From Pseudothermotoga hypogea DSM 11164 = NBRC 106472 (GTDB taxonomy: Bacteria > Thermotogota > Thermotogae > Thermotogales > DSM-5069): a DNA stretch of 64,000 nt. The translations under genes and the position numbers were made by a program. The stretch covers positions 992,001 to 1,056,000 of the forward strand of contig NZ_CP007141.1 in assembly GCF_000816145.1 (NCBI RefSeq), read 5' to 3'. The notes below the pieces were generated by a model. That model was not told the DNA's origin. It did not search any database and worked only from the letters and a program-made list of their open reading frames with translations. Of this stretch, positions 24,905-32,772 are shown piece after piece. Positions within the stretch are counted from its first letter, which is position 1, and each line of letters begins with the position of its first letter.

Positions 24905-26170
24905 ATGTCTGTGAGGAAGTGGTTAATCTGTCTGGCAGTGTTGCTCACACTCACGCTCATGGCTGCGACCGTGCGTGTTCTGCTCTGGGACGATGCGCTC
25001 ACACAAGCCCTCAGAGAAGGTTTACCTGAATTCGAGAAGAAGACCGGCATCAAGGTAGAGCTCGAACTTGTGCCGAGCGGCACGCTACTTCAGAAGACGT
25101 TGATCAGCGTGACTGCGGAAAGGTCTGACTACGATCTCATCGCCGTGGACGAACCGAACATACCCTTGGTCGCACCTTTGCTGCTGCCGTTTGCACAGTG
25201 GCCGGAGACTAAGTTCTACACGCGACCGAGCATGGCAGATATTATGCCGCTGGCTTTGGAAGCTGGCCAATGGAAAGGAGAGTTCAAGGGACTCCCAGTC
25301 AACGCAAACGTGTACATATGGTTGACCAGAAAGGACATCATTGAAAAGTACAAGGACGAGTTCAAGAAAGAATACGGCTATGAAATGAGAGTTCCGAAGA
25401 CTCTGCAAGAACTTCTTGACATGGCAAAGTTCCTCTCGAAAAAAGGCATCTATGGCTGGGCCCCGTTCACAAAACCAACGGAAGGAGCCACATGCGAAGC
25501 GATCTGGATGTTTGAAAGCTTCGGTACCAAGGTCCTTCAAGTCACAGACAAAGGCTACAACGTGGTTCTGGACAAACAGAAGGCCATCGAAGCGATCAAC
25601 TTCTACAGAGAACTCTTGAAGTATGCGCCCCCCGGTGCGTTGGATTACGGTCACGCTGAAAGGGTTGCGGCATTCTCAAGAGGAGAGGTCTTTTCTATGT
25701 TCAACTGGCCAGCTTTGGTTCCCGATATCGAAAATCCCGAAAAATCGCTCGTCGCAGGTAACGTCGTTTACACAGAACCACCGGCTGGACCAGCGAAAGC
25801 TGCAGCTGTGAGGGGTTGCTGGATAGTGGCAATACCACTCGCCGCGAAAGAGAAAACAGCGGCTGCAGAGTTCGCTTACTGGTGGATGTCCGTGGAGACC
25901 GGCAGAAAACTGATACCAAAAGGTTTGACACCCGCAAGGGAATCTCTACTCAAAGATCCAGCCTATTCCAAGGAAAGACCCTGGTTCCTGGGTATATACC
26001 AGTCCATGAAATATGCAGTTGAAAGACCAAGGTTCGAAAGATATCCAGAAGTTTCACAGGTCATAAGGAACAACTGGCTCGATGCGGTATCTGGAAGAGT
26101 TTCACCTGAAGTTGCCGTTGACAGGATGGTGGAGGAGATCAATGCAGTCCTCAAGAAGTATGGTTATTGA
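24905..26170 (+). CDS. ABC transporter sugar-binding protein of the sulfosugar-type operon
   Basis: 421 residues from the ATG at 24905, preceded by GGAGGGGGG. Signal peptide of about 20 residues (WLICLAVLLTLTLMAA) then TVRVLLWDDALTQALREGLPEFEKKTGIKVELELVPSGTLLQKTLISV, the family 1 binding-protein start. Internal segments DYDLIAVDEPNIPLVAPLLLPFAQWPET and GWAPFTKPTEGATCEAIWMFESFG line the cleft. It delivers a sugar or sugar glycoside to the two permeases that follow. If the pathway reading is right, the ligand is sulfoquinovose or its glyceryl glycoside; no residue in the sequence proves this. Its 3' end overlaps the start of the first permease gene. Confidence 0.9.
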   Translation: MSVRKWLICLAVLLTLTLMAATVRVLLWDDALTQALREGLPEFEKKTGIKVELELVPSGTLLQKTLISVTAERSDYDLIAVDEPNIPLVAPLLLPFAQWPETKFYTRPSMADIMPLALEAGQWKGEFKGLPVNANVYIWLTRKDIIEKYKDEFKKEYGYEMRVPKTLQELLDMAKFLSKKGIYGWAPFTKPTEGATCEAIWMFESFGTKVLQVTDKGYNVVLDKQKAIEAINFYRELLKYAPPGALDYGHAERVAAFSRGEVFSMFNWPALVPDIENPEKSLVAGNVVYTEPPAGPAKAAAVRGCWIVAIPLAAKEKTAAAEFAYWWMSVETGRKLIPKGLTPARESLLKDPAYSKERPWFLGIYQSMKYAVERPRFERYPEVSQVIRNNWLDAVSGRVSPEVAVDRMVEEINAVLKKYGY

Positions 26171-27050
26171 TCCAAAAAAGAGGGGGCGGTTCCTCGCCCC
26201 CTTTTTCGTCTTCGTTCTGCCAGCACTGATAGTCGTTGGTGCGATCTTAGCTTATCCTGTCATTTACGCTCTGGCGATCTCGTTAACCGACAGAGAGCTT
26301 TTGTATCTGGGAAAGACGAACTTCATCGGTTTGAGAAATTATTCTGAGATGATTAGAGATAGGAACTTCTGGCACTCTTTGAGTTTGCAACTCGGATTCA
26401 TCGCAATCGCGATACCCATTCAATTGGTGATTGGTCTTTTCGTGGCGATCCTGTTCAACAGAGAATTTCCCTTTTCGAAAATTCTGCGCTCACTCCTGAT
26501 GCTTCCAGTTTTCGTGCTACCTGTCCTCTCAGGTTTGACGTGGCGTTTGATGCTCCAGCCCAGTTACGGTGTACTGGCAAGTTTCTTCAACTCGATCTCG
26601 CTCGGACCGATCGCTTGGCTTGCAGACACGAGGTACGCTTACGTGGCGATACTTCTTCAGGACATCTGGCGCATGTGGCCTTTCATGTTCATGATCATCT
26701 ATGCAGGCCTTTCCTCGATGCCATCAGAGTACGTTGAGGCAGCGAGGATAGACGGTGCAAACTTTTTCCAGAGGTTTTGGTACGTGCTGTTGCCTTATTT
26801 GAAGTCCGTCATAGCCACCGCTTTCCTACTCAGGATGATAGATGCTCTGAGGATCTTCTCTGAAGTCTACGTGATGACCTACGGTGGTCCGTCGAACGCG
26901 ACGATGCTGCTTTCTCTCTACATTCACAAACAAGCGTTCGAATTTGGAAGACTCTCTTATGCCGCCTCTGTTGCTGTGTTTCTCTTGATAGTTGCGCTCT
27001 TCATATCTTACTTCGTGGTCAAACGTGGATTGCGTGGTGAGATCGAATGA
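26142..27050 (+). CDS. ABC sugar permease, MalF type
   Basis: About 302 residues if it begins at the ATG at 26142 (GGAGGAG five bases upstream), or 296 from the ATG at 26160. Six hydrophobic segments; the first is FLAPFFVFVLPALIVVGAILAYPVIYALAISL. The EAA loop reads EYVEAARIDGANFFQRFWYVLLPYLKS, which contacts the ATPase. The codons for residues near PKKRGRFLAPFF form a terminator-like hairpin in the mRNA (26177-26206). Forms a heterodimer with the next permease; no ATPase gene is in the operon. Confidence 0.9.
   Translation: MQSSRSMVIDPKKRGRFLAPFFVFVLPALIVVGAILAYPVIYALAISLTDRELLYLGKTNFIGLRNYSEMIRDRNFWHSLSLQLGFIAIAIPIQLVIGLFVAILFNREFPFSKILRSLLMLPVFVLPVLSGLTWRLMLQPSYGVLASFFNSISLGPIAWLADTRYAYVAILLQDIWRMWPFMFMIIYAGLSSMPSEYVEAARIDGANFFQRFWYVLLPYLKSVIATAFLLRMIDALRIFSEVYVMTYGGPSNATMLLSLYIHKQAFEFGRLSYAASVAVFLLIVALFISYFVVKRGLRGEIE
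26177..26206 (+). terminator. Terminator-like stem-loop inside the permease reading frame
   Basis: Stem of 12 pairs with one G-U: AAAGAGGGGGCG with CGCCCCCTTTTT, loop GTTCCT, ending in a run of five T. It starts 7 bases after the binding-protein stop, but because the permease start overlaps the binding-protein gene, the hairpin lies within the first codons of the permease. It has the form of a complete intrinsic terminator, so a share of transcripts should stop here, giving more binding protein than permease; active translation would melt it. Confidence 0.7.
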
Positions 27051-27865
27051 GAAAAAGAGTGATTTCCTTCGTTGTTCTGTTAGTGGCCCTCTCAATCGTC
27101 CTGATTGAGCTTTTTCCAATAATGGTCGTGATCGTCAACGGGTTCAAGAGGGACATAGACATCTGGAGTAAGAATCCTTTCTACTTCAAGCCGACCTTGA
27201 GGAGTTACCAACTGATCTTCACACACAGGGAGTTTCCGAGATCTTTGAGAAACTCTTTCGTTGTCGCCAGTCTTTCGGCGCTCGTTTCCGTCTCACTCGG
27301 CTCGATGGCAGCCTACGGACTGAGCAGGTTCAACTTCAAGTTCAACGACGCTCTCATTTTCATTTTGCTCATGGTCCGAATGATACCGCAGATATCGCTC
27401 GCCGTTCCTTTCTACATGATCTTCAGATCGATCGGGTTGAACGACAACGTTCTGGGTCTGTCTCTCGCGCACATAAGTTTCAACTTGCCTTACGTTGTGG
27501 CGCTTTTGTTACCGTTCTTTTCGTCGATCCCTCGAGAGTACGAAGAGGCAGCGAAGGTTGACGGATGTAGAACGTTTCAGATATTCTTGAAGATCTTCTT
27601 TCCCCTGGCTTCGGCCGGGATCGTCGTTGCCGCGGTCTTCGCTTTCTTGATGTCTTGGAACGAGTTCATCTACGCTTTGGTCTTGACGGGCACAAGAGCC
27701 AAGACTGCTCCGATCGTGGTGAACGCGTTCTTAGGTCAGTACGCGCCTCTGTGGGGGCAGCTCTCCGCCGCGGGAACGATAATGTTGCTTCCCGTGTTCG
27801 CGGTGACGTTGAGCCTTCAAAGGTACATAATAAGAGGCCTTTCGGCCGGTGGCATAAAGGGGTGA
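27047..27865 (+). CDS. ABC sugar permease, MalG type
   Basis: 272 residues, coupled to the previous permease by ATGA. Six hydrophobic segments beginning VISFVVLLVALSIVLIELFPIMVVIVNGFK; the EAA loop is EYEEAAKVDGCRTFQIFLKIFFPLASAG. The C-terminal LQRYIIRGLSAGGIKG is the usual MalG tail contacting the ATPase. Length is standard, with no insertion between the first and second segments (compare the permease at 43081). Followed after 6 bases by the transaldolase gene. Confidence 0.92.
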   Translation: MRKRVISFVVLLVALSIVLIELFPIMVVIVNGFKRDIDIWSKNPFYFKPTLRSYQLIFTHREFPRSLRNSFVVASLSALVSVSLGSMAAYGLSRFNFKFNDALIFILLMVRMIPQISLAVPFYMIFRSIGLNDNVLGLSLAHISFNLPYVVALLLPFFSSIPREYEEAAKVDGCRTFQIFLKIFFPLASAGIVVAAVFAFLMSWNEFIYALVLTGTRAKTAPIVVNAFLGQYAPLWGQLSAAGTIMLLPVFAVTLSLQRYIIRGLSAGGIKG

Positions 27866-27871
27866 TGTATC

Positions 27872-28531
27872 ATGTTGTTCTTTCTGGACAGTGCGAAGCT
27901 GGATGAAATCGAGTATGCGATCAAAAGATGGAAGATCGATGGAGTCACGACAAATCCCAGACATCTTGCGAACGCCAAGATGAAAGTCGAGCAGTTCATC
28001 GAGAAGATCAAACCGCTGGTTGAAAACACAAACATCAGCGTGAGCATCGAGGTGAATCCACACTTGAACGACGCCGAAAGCATGATCGAAGAAGCTCAGA
28101 GGATCGCTTCGATGTGCGAAAACTTCGTCATAAAGATTCCCGCGACAGAGGCTGGTTTCGAAGCGCTGAGCGTGCTCAGCAAAAAGGGAGTGAAGGTGAA
28201 CGTGACTTTAGTTTTCAACGTGGTTCAAGCCTTACAAGCCGCCAGACTCGGCGCCTACTACATAAGTCCGTTTGTAGGTTGGAAAGAAGAACGTGGCGAT
28301 TACGATGTGGATTTCATCAGCAACGTCGTGAGAGCTGTGAAGAACTACGGTTTCAAGTCGAAGATCCTGATCGCCGCCGTCAGATCCGCACGGCACTTCA
28401 CCGAGGCGGCTTTGGCTGGGGCAGACATCATAACCGCATCATTCGAGGTTTACAAGAGATCTTTCGAGAACCCTTACTCGAGCCTCGGATTGGACATCTT
28501 CAAAGATTCCTGGGATCAGATTCAAAAATGA
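27872..28531 (+). CDS. Transaldolase-family enzyme, candidate sulfofructose transaldolase
   Basis: 219 residues, the short FSA/TalC type. Catalytic landmarks: Asp6 in FFLDSAKLDEI, Asn28 in GVTTNPRHLANA, Schiff-base Lys88 in FVIKIPATEAGFEAL, and YYISPFVGWKEERGDYD and ILIAAVRSARHFTEAALAGADIITAS later. Such enzymes transfer or split off dihydroxyacetone from a ketose. Placed between sugar permeases and a SuyAB-type lyase, with an isomerase and an aldehyde dehydrogenase but no kinase, it is best explained as the 6-deoxy-6-sulfofructose transaldolase of the sulfo-TAL pathway, releasing sulfolactaldehyde. Plain transaldolase or fructose-6-phosphate aldolase remains possible. Confidence 0.85.
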   Translation: MLFFLDSAKLDEIEYAIKRWKIDGVTTNPRHLANAKMKVEQFIEKIKPLVENTNISVSIEVNPHLNDAESMIEEAQRIASMCENFVIKIPATEAGFEALSVLSKKGVKVNVTLVFNVVQALQAARLGAYYISPFVGWKEERGDYDVDFISNVVRAVKNYGFKSKILIAAVRSARHFTEAALAGADIITASFEVYKRSFENPYSSLGLDIFKDSWDQIQK

Positions 28532-28548
28532 GATGGGGGTGACAAAGA

Positions 28549-28830
28549 ATGCTGGGATTCTTGGTTCACAAAGATGGGGACGATGTGGGTGTCGCCGTCG
28601 TCGATCTGAAGAAAGGAGAAACCGCTCGCGGAAGAACCTTGGAAAGTAACACGGAGTATGAGATCGACGTTCAGCAGGATATACCCTTGGGTCACAAGAT
28701 AGCGTTGAGAGACATCGAGCAGGGTGAGAAAGTGAAAGAATATGGAGAAATCATAGGCGTTGCGACAAAGAAGATCATGAAAGGCGAGCACGTACACGTT
28801 CACAACATACGCAGTCTCAGGTGGGGGTGA
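28549..28830 (+). CDS. SAF-domain small subunit, SuyA-like
   Basis: 93 residues forming one SAF domain: FLVHKDGDDVGVAVVDLKKGE, then DIPLGHKIALRDIEQGEKVKEYGEIIGVATKKIMKGEHVHVHNI. This is the small domain of the UxaA (altronate dehydratase) family, here a separate protein as in (R)-sulfolactate sulfo-lyase SuyA, whose length it matches. In SuyAB the pair splits sulfolactate into pyruvate and sulfite. GGGGGTGA stands six bases before the ATG. Its partner follows after five bases. Alternative: the small subunit of a sugar-acid dehydratase. Confidence 0.82.
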   Translation: MLGFLVHKDGDDVGVAVVDLKKGETARGRTLESNTEYEIDVQQDIPLGHKIALRDIEQGEKVKEYGEIIGVATKKIMKGEHVHVHNIRSLRWG

Positions 28831-28835
28831 ATTGA

Positions 28836-29990
28836 ATGGAAAGACAAATACTGGCTTACAGGAGAGAGAATGGCAAGGTGGGAGTGAGGAACTACATTCT
28901 GTTGATAACTGTCGATGACATATCCAACGCAGTGGTGGAAGCGGTGGAAAAGGCCGTTGCTGGAACTTTGGCCATACCGCATCCGTATGGAAGGCTCCAG
29001 TTTGGAAAAGACCTCGAACTTCTCTTCAAAACGCTCATAGGCACAGGTTCGAATCCGAACGTTGCGGCGGCCATCGTCGTTGGGATTGAACCAAAATGGG
29101 CCACCATCGTTGCAGAGGGCATAGCGAAGACGAAGAAACCCGTTGAGGCTTTCTGGGTTGAAGGTAGCGGGCAAATAAAAACGATCGAGAAGGTCACGAG
29201 AGTGGCCGTGAAATTGGTCGAAGATGCCACCAATCTGCGTCGAGAGCCAGTCGACATTAGCGAACTGATGATCAGTCTGAAGTGCGGTGAATCGGACACG
29301 ACATCTGGTTTAGGCGCGAACAAAGTGGTTGGAAGGTTCACAGAAAGGTTTTTGAGCATCGGTGGAACGGTCCTGTTCGGTGAAACGACCGAACTGACCG
29401 GGGCGGAACACATCGTCGCGAGCAGGTTTAAAGATCAGAAGGAGCGCGAAAAGTTCTTGAAGTTCTTCGAAGAGTACCAACAGTTGGTCAAGTCGCAAGG
29501 GGTCGACCTGCTCGGTTCGCAACCGACCGAAGGAAACATAGCGGGTGGTCTGAGTACCATAGAGGAAAAGGCGCTCGGGAACATCCAAAAGATAGGAAAC
29601 GCGATGATCGATGGCGCACTCGACTACGCAGAACCACCGAAAGGAAAAGGTCTTTACTTCATGAACACCTCTTCCGCAGCCGCTGAAGCTGTGACGCTGT
29701 TCGCCGCAGCAGGTGCCGTGATACATCTCTTTCCAACGGGTCAGGGCAATCCCATAGGAAATCCTATCGTGCCGGTGGTGAAGATCACTGCCAATCCCAA
29801 GACTGCCGTGAACATGTCCGAGCACATCGACGTGGATGTATCCGCCGTGTTGAGGGGAGAGATGGATCTCGATCAGGCTGCCGATGTACTCTGGAAAAGG
29901 GTAATCGAGACTGCGAACGGTAGGATGGTGAAAGCAGAGATACTGAACCACAAAGAGTTCGTTTTGACGAAACTCTATCCAAGCGCATGA
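28836..29990 (+). CDS. UxaA-family large subunit, SuyB-like
   Basis: 384 residues, the size of SuyB rather than of full-length UxaA. The start RENGKVGVRNYILLITVDDISN is family-typical. Where classical altronate dehydratase has a Cys-rich HG-C-GC segment, this protein has PHPYGRLQFGKDLELLFKTL. Downstream come SLKCGESDTTSGLGANKVVG, TVLFGETTELTGAEHIV, QPTEGNIAGGLSTIEEKALGNIQKIG, MNTSSAAAEAVTLFAAAGAVIHLFPTGQGNPIGNPIVPV and MSEHIDVDVSAVL. With the SAF subunit it should act on a short 2-hydroxy acid, by context 3-sulfolactate, forming pyruvate and sulfite. A dehydratase acting on another C3-C6 acid cannot be excluded. Confidence 0.82.
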   Translation: MERQILAYRRENGKVGVRNYILLITVDDISNAVVEAVEKAVAGTLAIPHPYGRLQFGKDLELLFKTLIGTGSNPNVAAAIVVGIEPKWATIVAEGIAKTKKPVEAFWVEGSGQIKTIEKVTRVAVKLVEDATNLRREPVDISELMISLKCGESDTTSGLGANKVVGRFTERFLSIGGTVLFGETTELTGAEHIVASRFKDQKEREKFLKFFEEYQQLVKSQGVDLLGSQPTEGNIAGGLSTIEEKALGNIQKIGNAMIDGALDYAEPPKGKGLYFMNTSSAAAEAVTLFAAAGAVIHLFPTGQGNPIGNPIVPVVKITANPKTAVNMSEHIDVDVSAVLRGEMDLDQAADVLWKRVIETANGRMVKAEILNHKEFVLTKLYPSA

Positions 29991-30004
29991 AGGGAGTGGT
30001 TGCC

Positions 30005-31423
30005 TTGAAGATGCTCGTTGCTGGAAAGTGGATCGATAGACCAAAAAAGATAGAAGTCCGATTCCCATATGACGGCTCCGTCGTGGACAACGTGCCCATC
30101 GCAGAGGAAGAAGACATCGAAACGGCCATCTCTAATGCGTTGGAAGGTGCAAAGATAATGAAGAAAACTCCCGCCTGGCAGAGGGCAGAGATACTGCTCA
30201 ACACGGCTTCTCTGATTCTCAAAAACAAAGAGAGGATCGCTCAGACTCTGGTCCTTGAAGTCGGAAAAACTATCAGGGAAGCGACGGCCGAAGTCGAGAG
30301 AACCGCAGAGATATTCAAACTGGCATGTGAAGAGGCAAAGAGGATACACGGAGAGACACTGCCGTTCGACAGCGTCAAGGGTTCGGAGAAAAAGAGAGGC
30401 TACTTCGTCAGAGAACCGGTTGGAGTAGTCCTCGCCATAGTTCCCTTCAACGTTCCGCTGGCTCTGTGCGCACACAAGGTCGCTCCGGCGATCGCCGCTG
30501 GTAACTCTATCATTGTGAAACCAACCTCACAAACGCCTTTGAACGCTCTGATACTCGGCGAACTACTTTTAGAAGCTGGTATGCCACCCCAGGCGATCAG
30601 CGTTTTGACCGGACCGGGTGGCAGCGTGGGAATGAGACTGGTTCGGGACGAAAGGATCAGGCTCGTCAGTTTCACAGGAAGCGTCGAGGTGGGAAAACAG
30701 ATCGCCCAGAACGCTGGTTTGAAGAAGCTTTCTTTGGAACTCGGTTCGAACACACCTTTGATAGTTTGTGATGGTGTCGACATAGACAGAGCTGTCCATG
30801 CCACCATCGCCGGGGGTTTCTCGATCGCAGGTCAGGTGTGTATATCAGTACAAAGGGTCTTCGTACACAAGAATATTTACAGAGACTTCGTTGACAGGCT
30901 CGTCGAAAGAGTTGAAAAAATAAAAGTCGGTGATCCAAGGAAGGAAGAAACGCAGATGGGACCAGTGATAGACGAACAGAACGCCGAGAGGATCGTGGAC
31001 TGGTTCGAAGAAGCAAGAGATAAAGGTGCGAAGGTTGCGACAGGTGGCACGCGCGAGTACACGTTGGTCCAGCCAACCGTGCTTTTGGAAGTGCCGACTT
31101 CCACAAAAATCATGACCGAAGAACTGTTCGGTCCCGGGGTAGCGGTGAACAGCTTTGAAAGTCTCGACGAGGCGATCAATCTGGCAAACTCTACCCGCTA
31201 CGGTCTTCAGGCGGGCATCTTCACAAACAACATCTTCGAAGCGATGAAGGCCATAGAAGAACTCCAGTTCGGTGGTGTGATCGTGAACGACGGACCACGA
31301 TACAGAGCAGATTTCATGCCTTACGGTGGATACAAAGAAAGCGGAATAGGAAGAGAAGGCGTGAGATTCGCGATAGAGGAGATGACCGAGATGAAGACGG
31401 TGGTGATCGAGATCAGGGAGTGA
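30005..31423 (+). CDS. Aldehyde dehydrogenase, candidate sulfolactaldehyde dehydrogenase
   Basis: About 472 residues from a TTG at 30005 with AAGGGAG upstream; an ATG at 29987 overlaps the previous stop but has no ribosome site. Full-length NAD(P)-dependent ALDH: IVPFNVPLALCAHKVAPAIAAGNSIIVKPTSQTPL, the NAD loop SFTGSVEVGKQIAQNAG, general-base Glu in KLSLELGSNTPLIV, nucleophile Cys in IAGQVCISVQRVFVH and EELFGPGVAVNSF. The LELGSN variant is common in the lactaldehyde/sulfoacetaldehyde/phosphonoacetaldehyde group. In this operon it would oxidise sulfolactaldehyde to sulfolactate, the substrate of the SuyAB-like pair encoded just upstream. Exact substrate is inference. Confidence 0.9.
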   Translation: MKMLVAGKWIDRPKKIEVRFPYDGSVVDNVPIAEEEDIETAISNALEGAKIMKKTPAWQRAEILLNTASLILKNKERIAQTLVLEVGKTIREATAEVERTAEIFKLACEEAKRIHGETLPFDSVKGSEKKRGYFVREPVGVVLAIVPFNVPLALCAHKVAPAIAAGNSIIVKPTSQTPLNALILGELLLEAGMPPQAISVLTGPGGSVGMRLVRDERIRLVSFTGSVEVGKQIAQNAGLKKLSLELGSNTPLIVCDGVDIDRAVHATIAGGFSIAGQVCISVQRVFVHKNIYRDFVDRLVERVEKIKVGDPRKEETQMGPVIDEQNAERIVDWFEEARDKGAKVATGGTREYTLVQPTVLLEVPTSTKIMTEELFGPGVAVNSFESLDEAINLANSTRYGLQAGIFTNNIFEAMKAIEELQFGGVIVNDGPRYRADFMPYGGYKESGIGREGVRFAIEEMTEMKTVVIEIRE

Positions 31424-32772
31424 AAAACGTGGAATTGAAGATCGCTTTGATTCCCTTAGTGAGGAGCACTTACGACATAGAAGAGGGTAAGAAGGTGTTC
31501 CAAAGACAGCTGAACCTCTTGAAGAGGTTCGAAGGCGTACGCTGGTTCGCGCCATCACAAATCGTCGAGTACGTCGAATCGATGACGAATTTTTTGAACA
31601 CGCTGAAGAAAGAATCGATAGACGGAATAGTCCTGCTGAGCGCAACGTTTCACCTTGGAGATCTCGCGTTGAGCGTTTCATCCGAATTCGAAAACGTTCC
31701 GATCATGTGCTGGGCCGTGCCGGAGCCGGATTATCGTGGCGACAGAGTCAGGCTGAACTCACTGGTTGGTGCGCATCTGGACTTTTCCAACCTTTACAGA
31801 TCCGGCAGAAGGAACGTTCGATTCATCTACGGAACCGCCGAGGATGAAAGATTCATCAAAAAATTCTCACGCTGGCTCAACGCGATCAGGGCGATCAAGA
31901 TTTGGAGAGATTCGAAGATAGCCTTGATCGGTGGTCATGCCAAGTCTTTCATGAACATCGACGTCTACGAGCCTGAATTGTTCAAAGAGTTCAAGATCAT
32001 CGTGGAGGTTCTACCCTTGGAGATGGTTTTCAAGCACAGTCCATCCGAAGAAGAAGTTCAAAAGATCGAAGAGGACTACAAAAACATATACCGATACGAC
32101 GAAAACATGGACGATGTGAGACTGGAAAAGGTCGCGAGGTTGGCCGCCACGTTTCGAAGTATCGCTCAAACGACGAGATCCTCGGCCCTCGCAATAAGAT
32201 GTTGGCCCGAGTTCGCGATGCACTACGGAGTTTCGCCGTGTGCGGCGATGAGTTACGACATGGCCAGTGGATTGATCACAGCCTGTGAAGGAGATATCTT
32301 AGGCGCCGTCACAATGCTCACTTTGAAGGCTTTCGGATGTAAAGGTATGTATCTTTCCGATATCAGTCAGATCTTTGAAGAAGAAAACGCTCTGCTCTTC
32401 TGGCACTGCGGTGTTGCACCACACACGCTCTGGGATGGACGATCCGAGAGGACTTTAGACACCTACTTCGCAGGTGGAAAAGGAGTAACTGTGGGATTCG
32501 TCCTCAAGCCAGGACCTGTGACGATAGCGAGGATAGACTACATTAAAGGATGGTCTCTCTTCCTGGCGAAAGGTGAAGCCATAGAAACAGAAAAGCTGTT
32601 GAAGGGCACGTACGTGAAAGTGAAAGTGAAAGTTAGCGACCCCATTGGGCTGGTCGAATCACTTGTGCAGAAAGGTTTCGCCCATCATGTCGTCATGGCC
32701 TACGGAGATTGGTATGAAGACTTCCTCGAGCTTGCGTCCATGAAGGGGTGGAAGGTGCATGCTGAGATTTGA
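31420..32772 (+). CDS. L-fucose/arabinose isomerase-like enzyme, candidate sulfoquinovose isomerase
   Basis: 450 residues from the GTG overlapping the previous stop (a second GTG at 31429 has better ribosome-site spacing). The fold pattern is that of the FucI/AraA superfamily: an N-terminal Rossmann-like half (LIPLVRSTYDIEEGKKVFQRQ, SIDGIVLLSATFHLGD, VPIMCWAVPEPD) and a C-terminal half with AIRCWPEFAMHYGVSPCAAMSYDMASGLITACEGDILGAVTMLTL, which holds Glu/Asp metal ligands, and FWHCGVAPHTL. It should interconvert an aldose and a ketose using Mn2+. In sulfo-TAL clusters the sulfoquinovose isomerase is, to my knowledge, of this broad type rather than YihS-like. Overlaps the GH31 gene by 14 bases. 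Confidence 0.8.
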   Translation: MKNVELKIALIPLVRSTYDIEEGKKVFQRQLNLLKRFEGVRWFAPSQIVEYVESMTNFLNTLKKESIDGIVLLSATFHLGDLALSVSSEFENVPIMCWAVPEPDYRGDRVRLNSLVGAHLDFSNLYRSGRRNVRFIYGTAEDERFIKKFSRWLNAIRAIKIWRDSKIALIGGHAKSFMNIDVYEPELFKEFKIIVEVLPLEMVFKHSPSEEEVQKIEEDYKNIYRYDENMDDVRLEKVARLAATFRSIAQTTRSSALAIRCWPEFAMHYGVSPCAAMSYDMASGLITACEGDILGAVTMLTLKAFGCKGMYLSDISQIFEEENALLFWHCGVAPHTLWDGRSERTLDTYFAGGKGVTVGFVLKPGPVTIARIDYIKGWSLFLAKGEAIETEKLLKGTYVKVKVKVSDPIGLVESLVQKGFAHHVVMAYGDWYEDFLELASMKGWKVHAEI

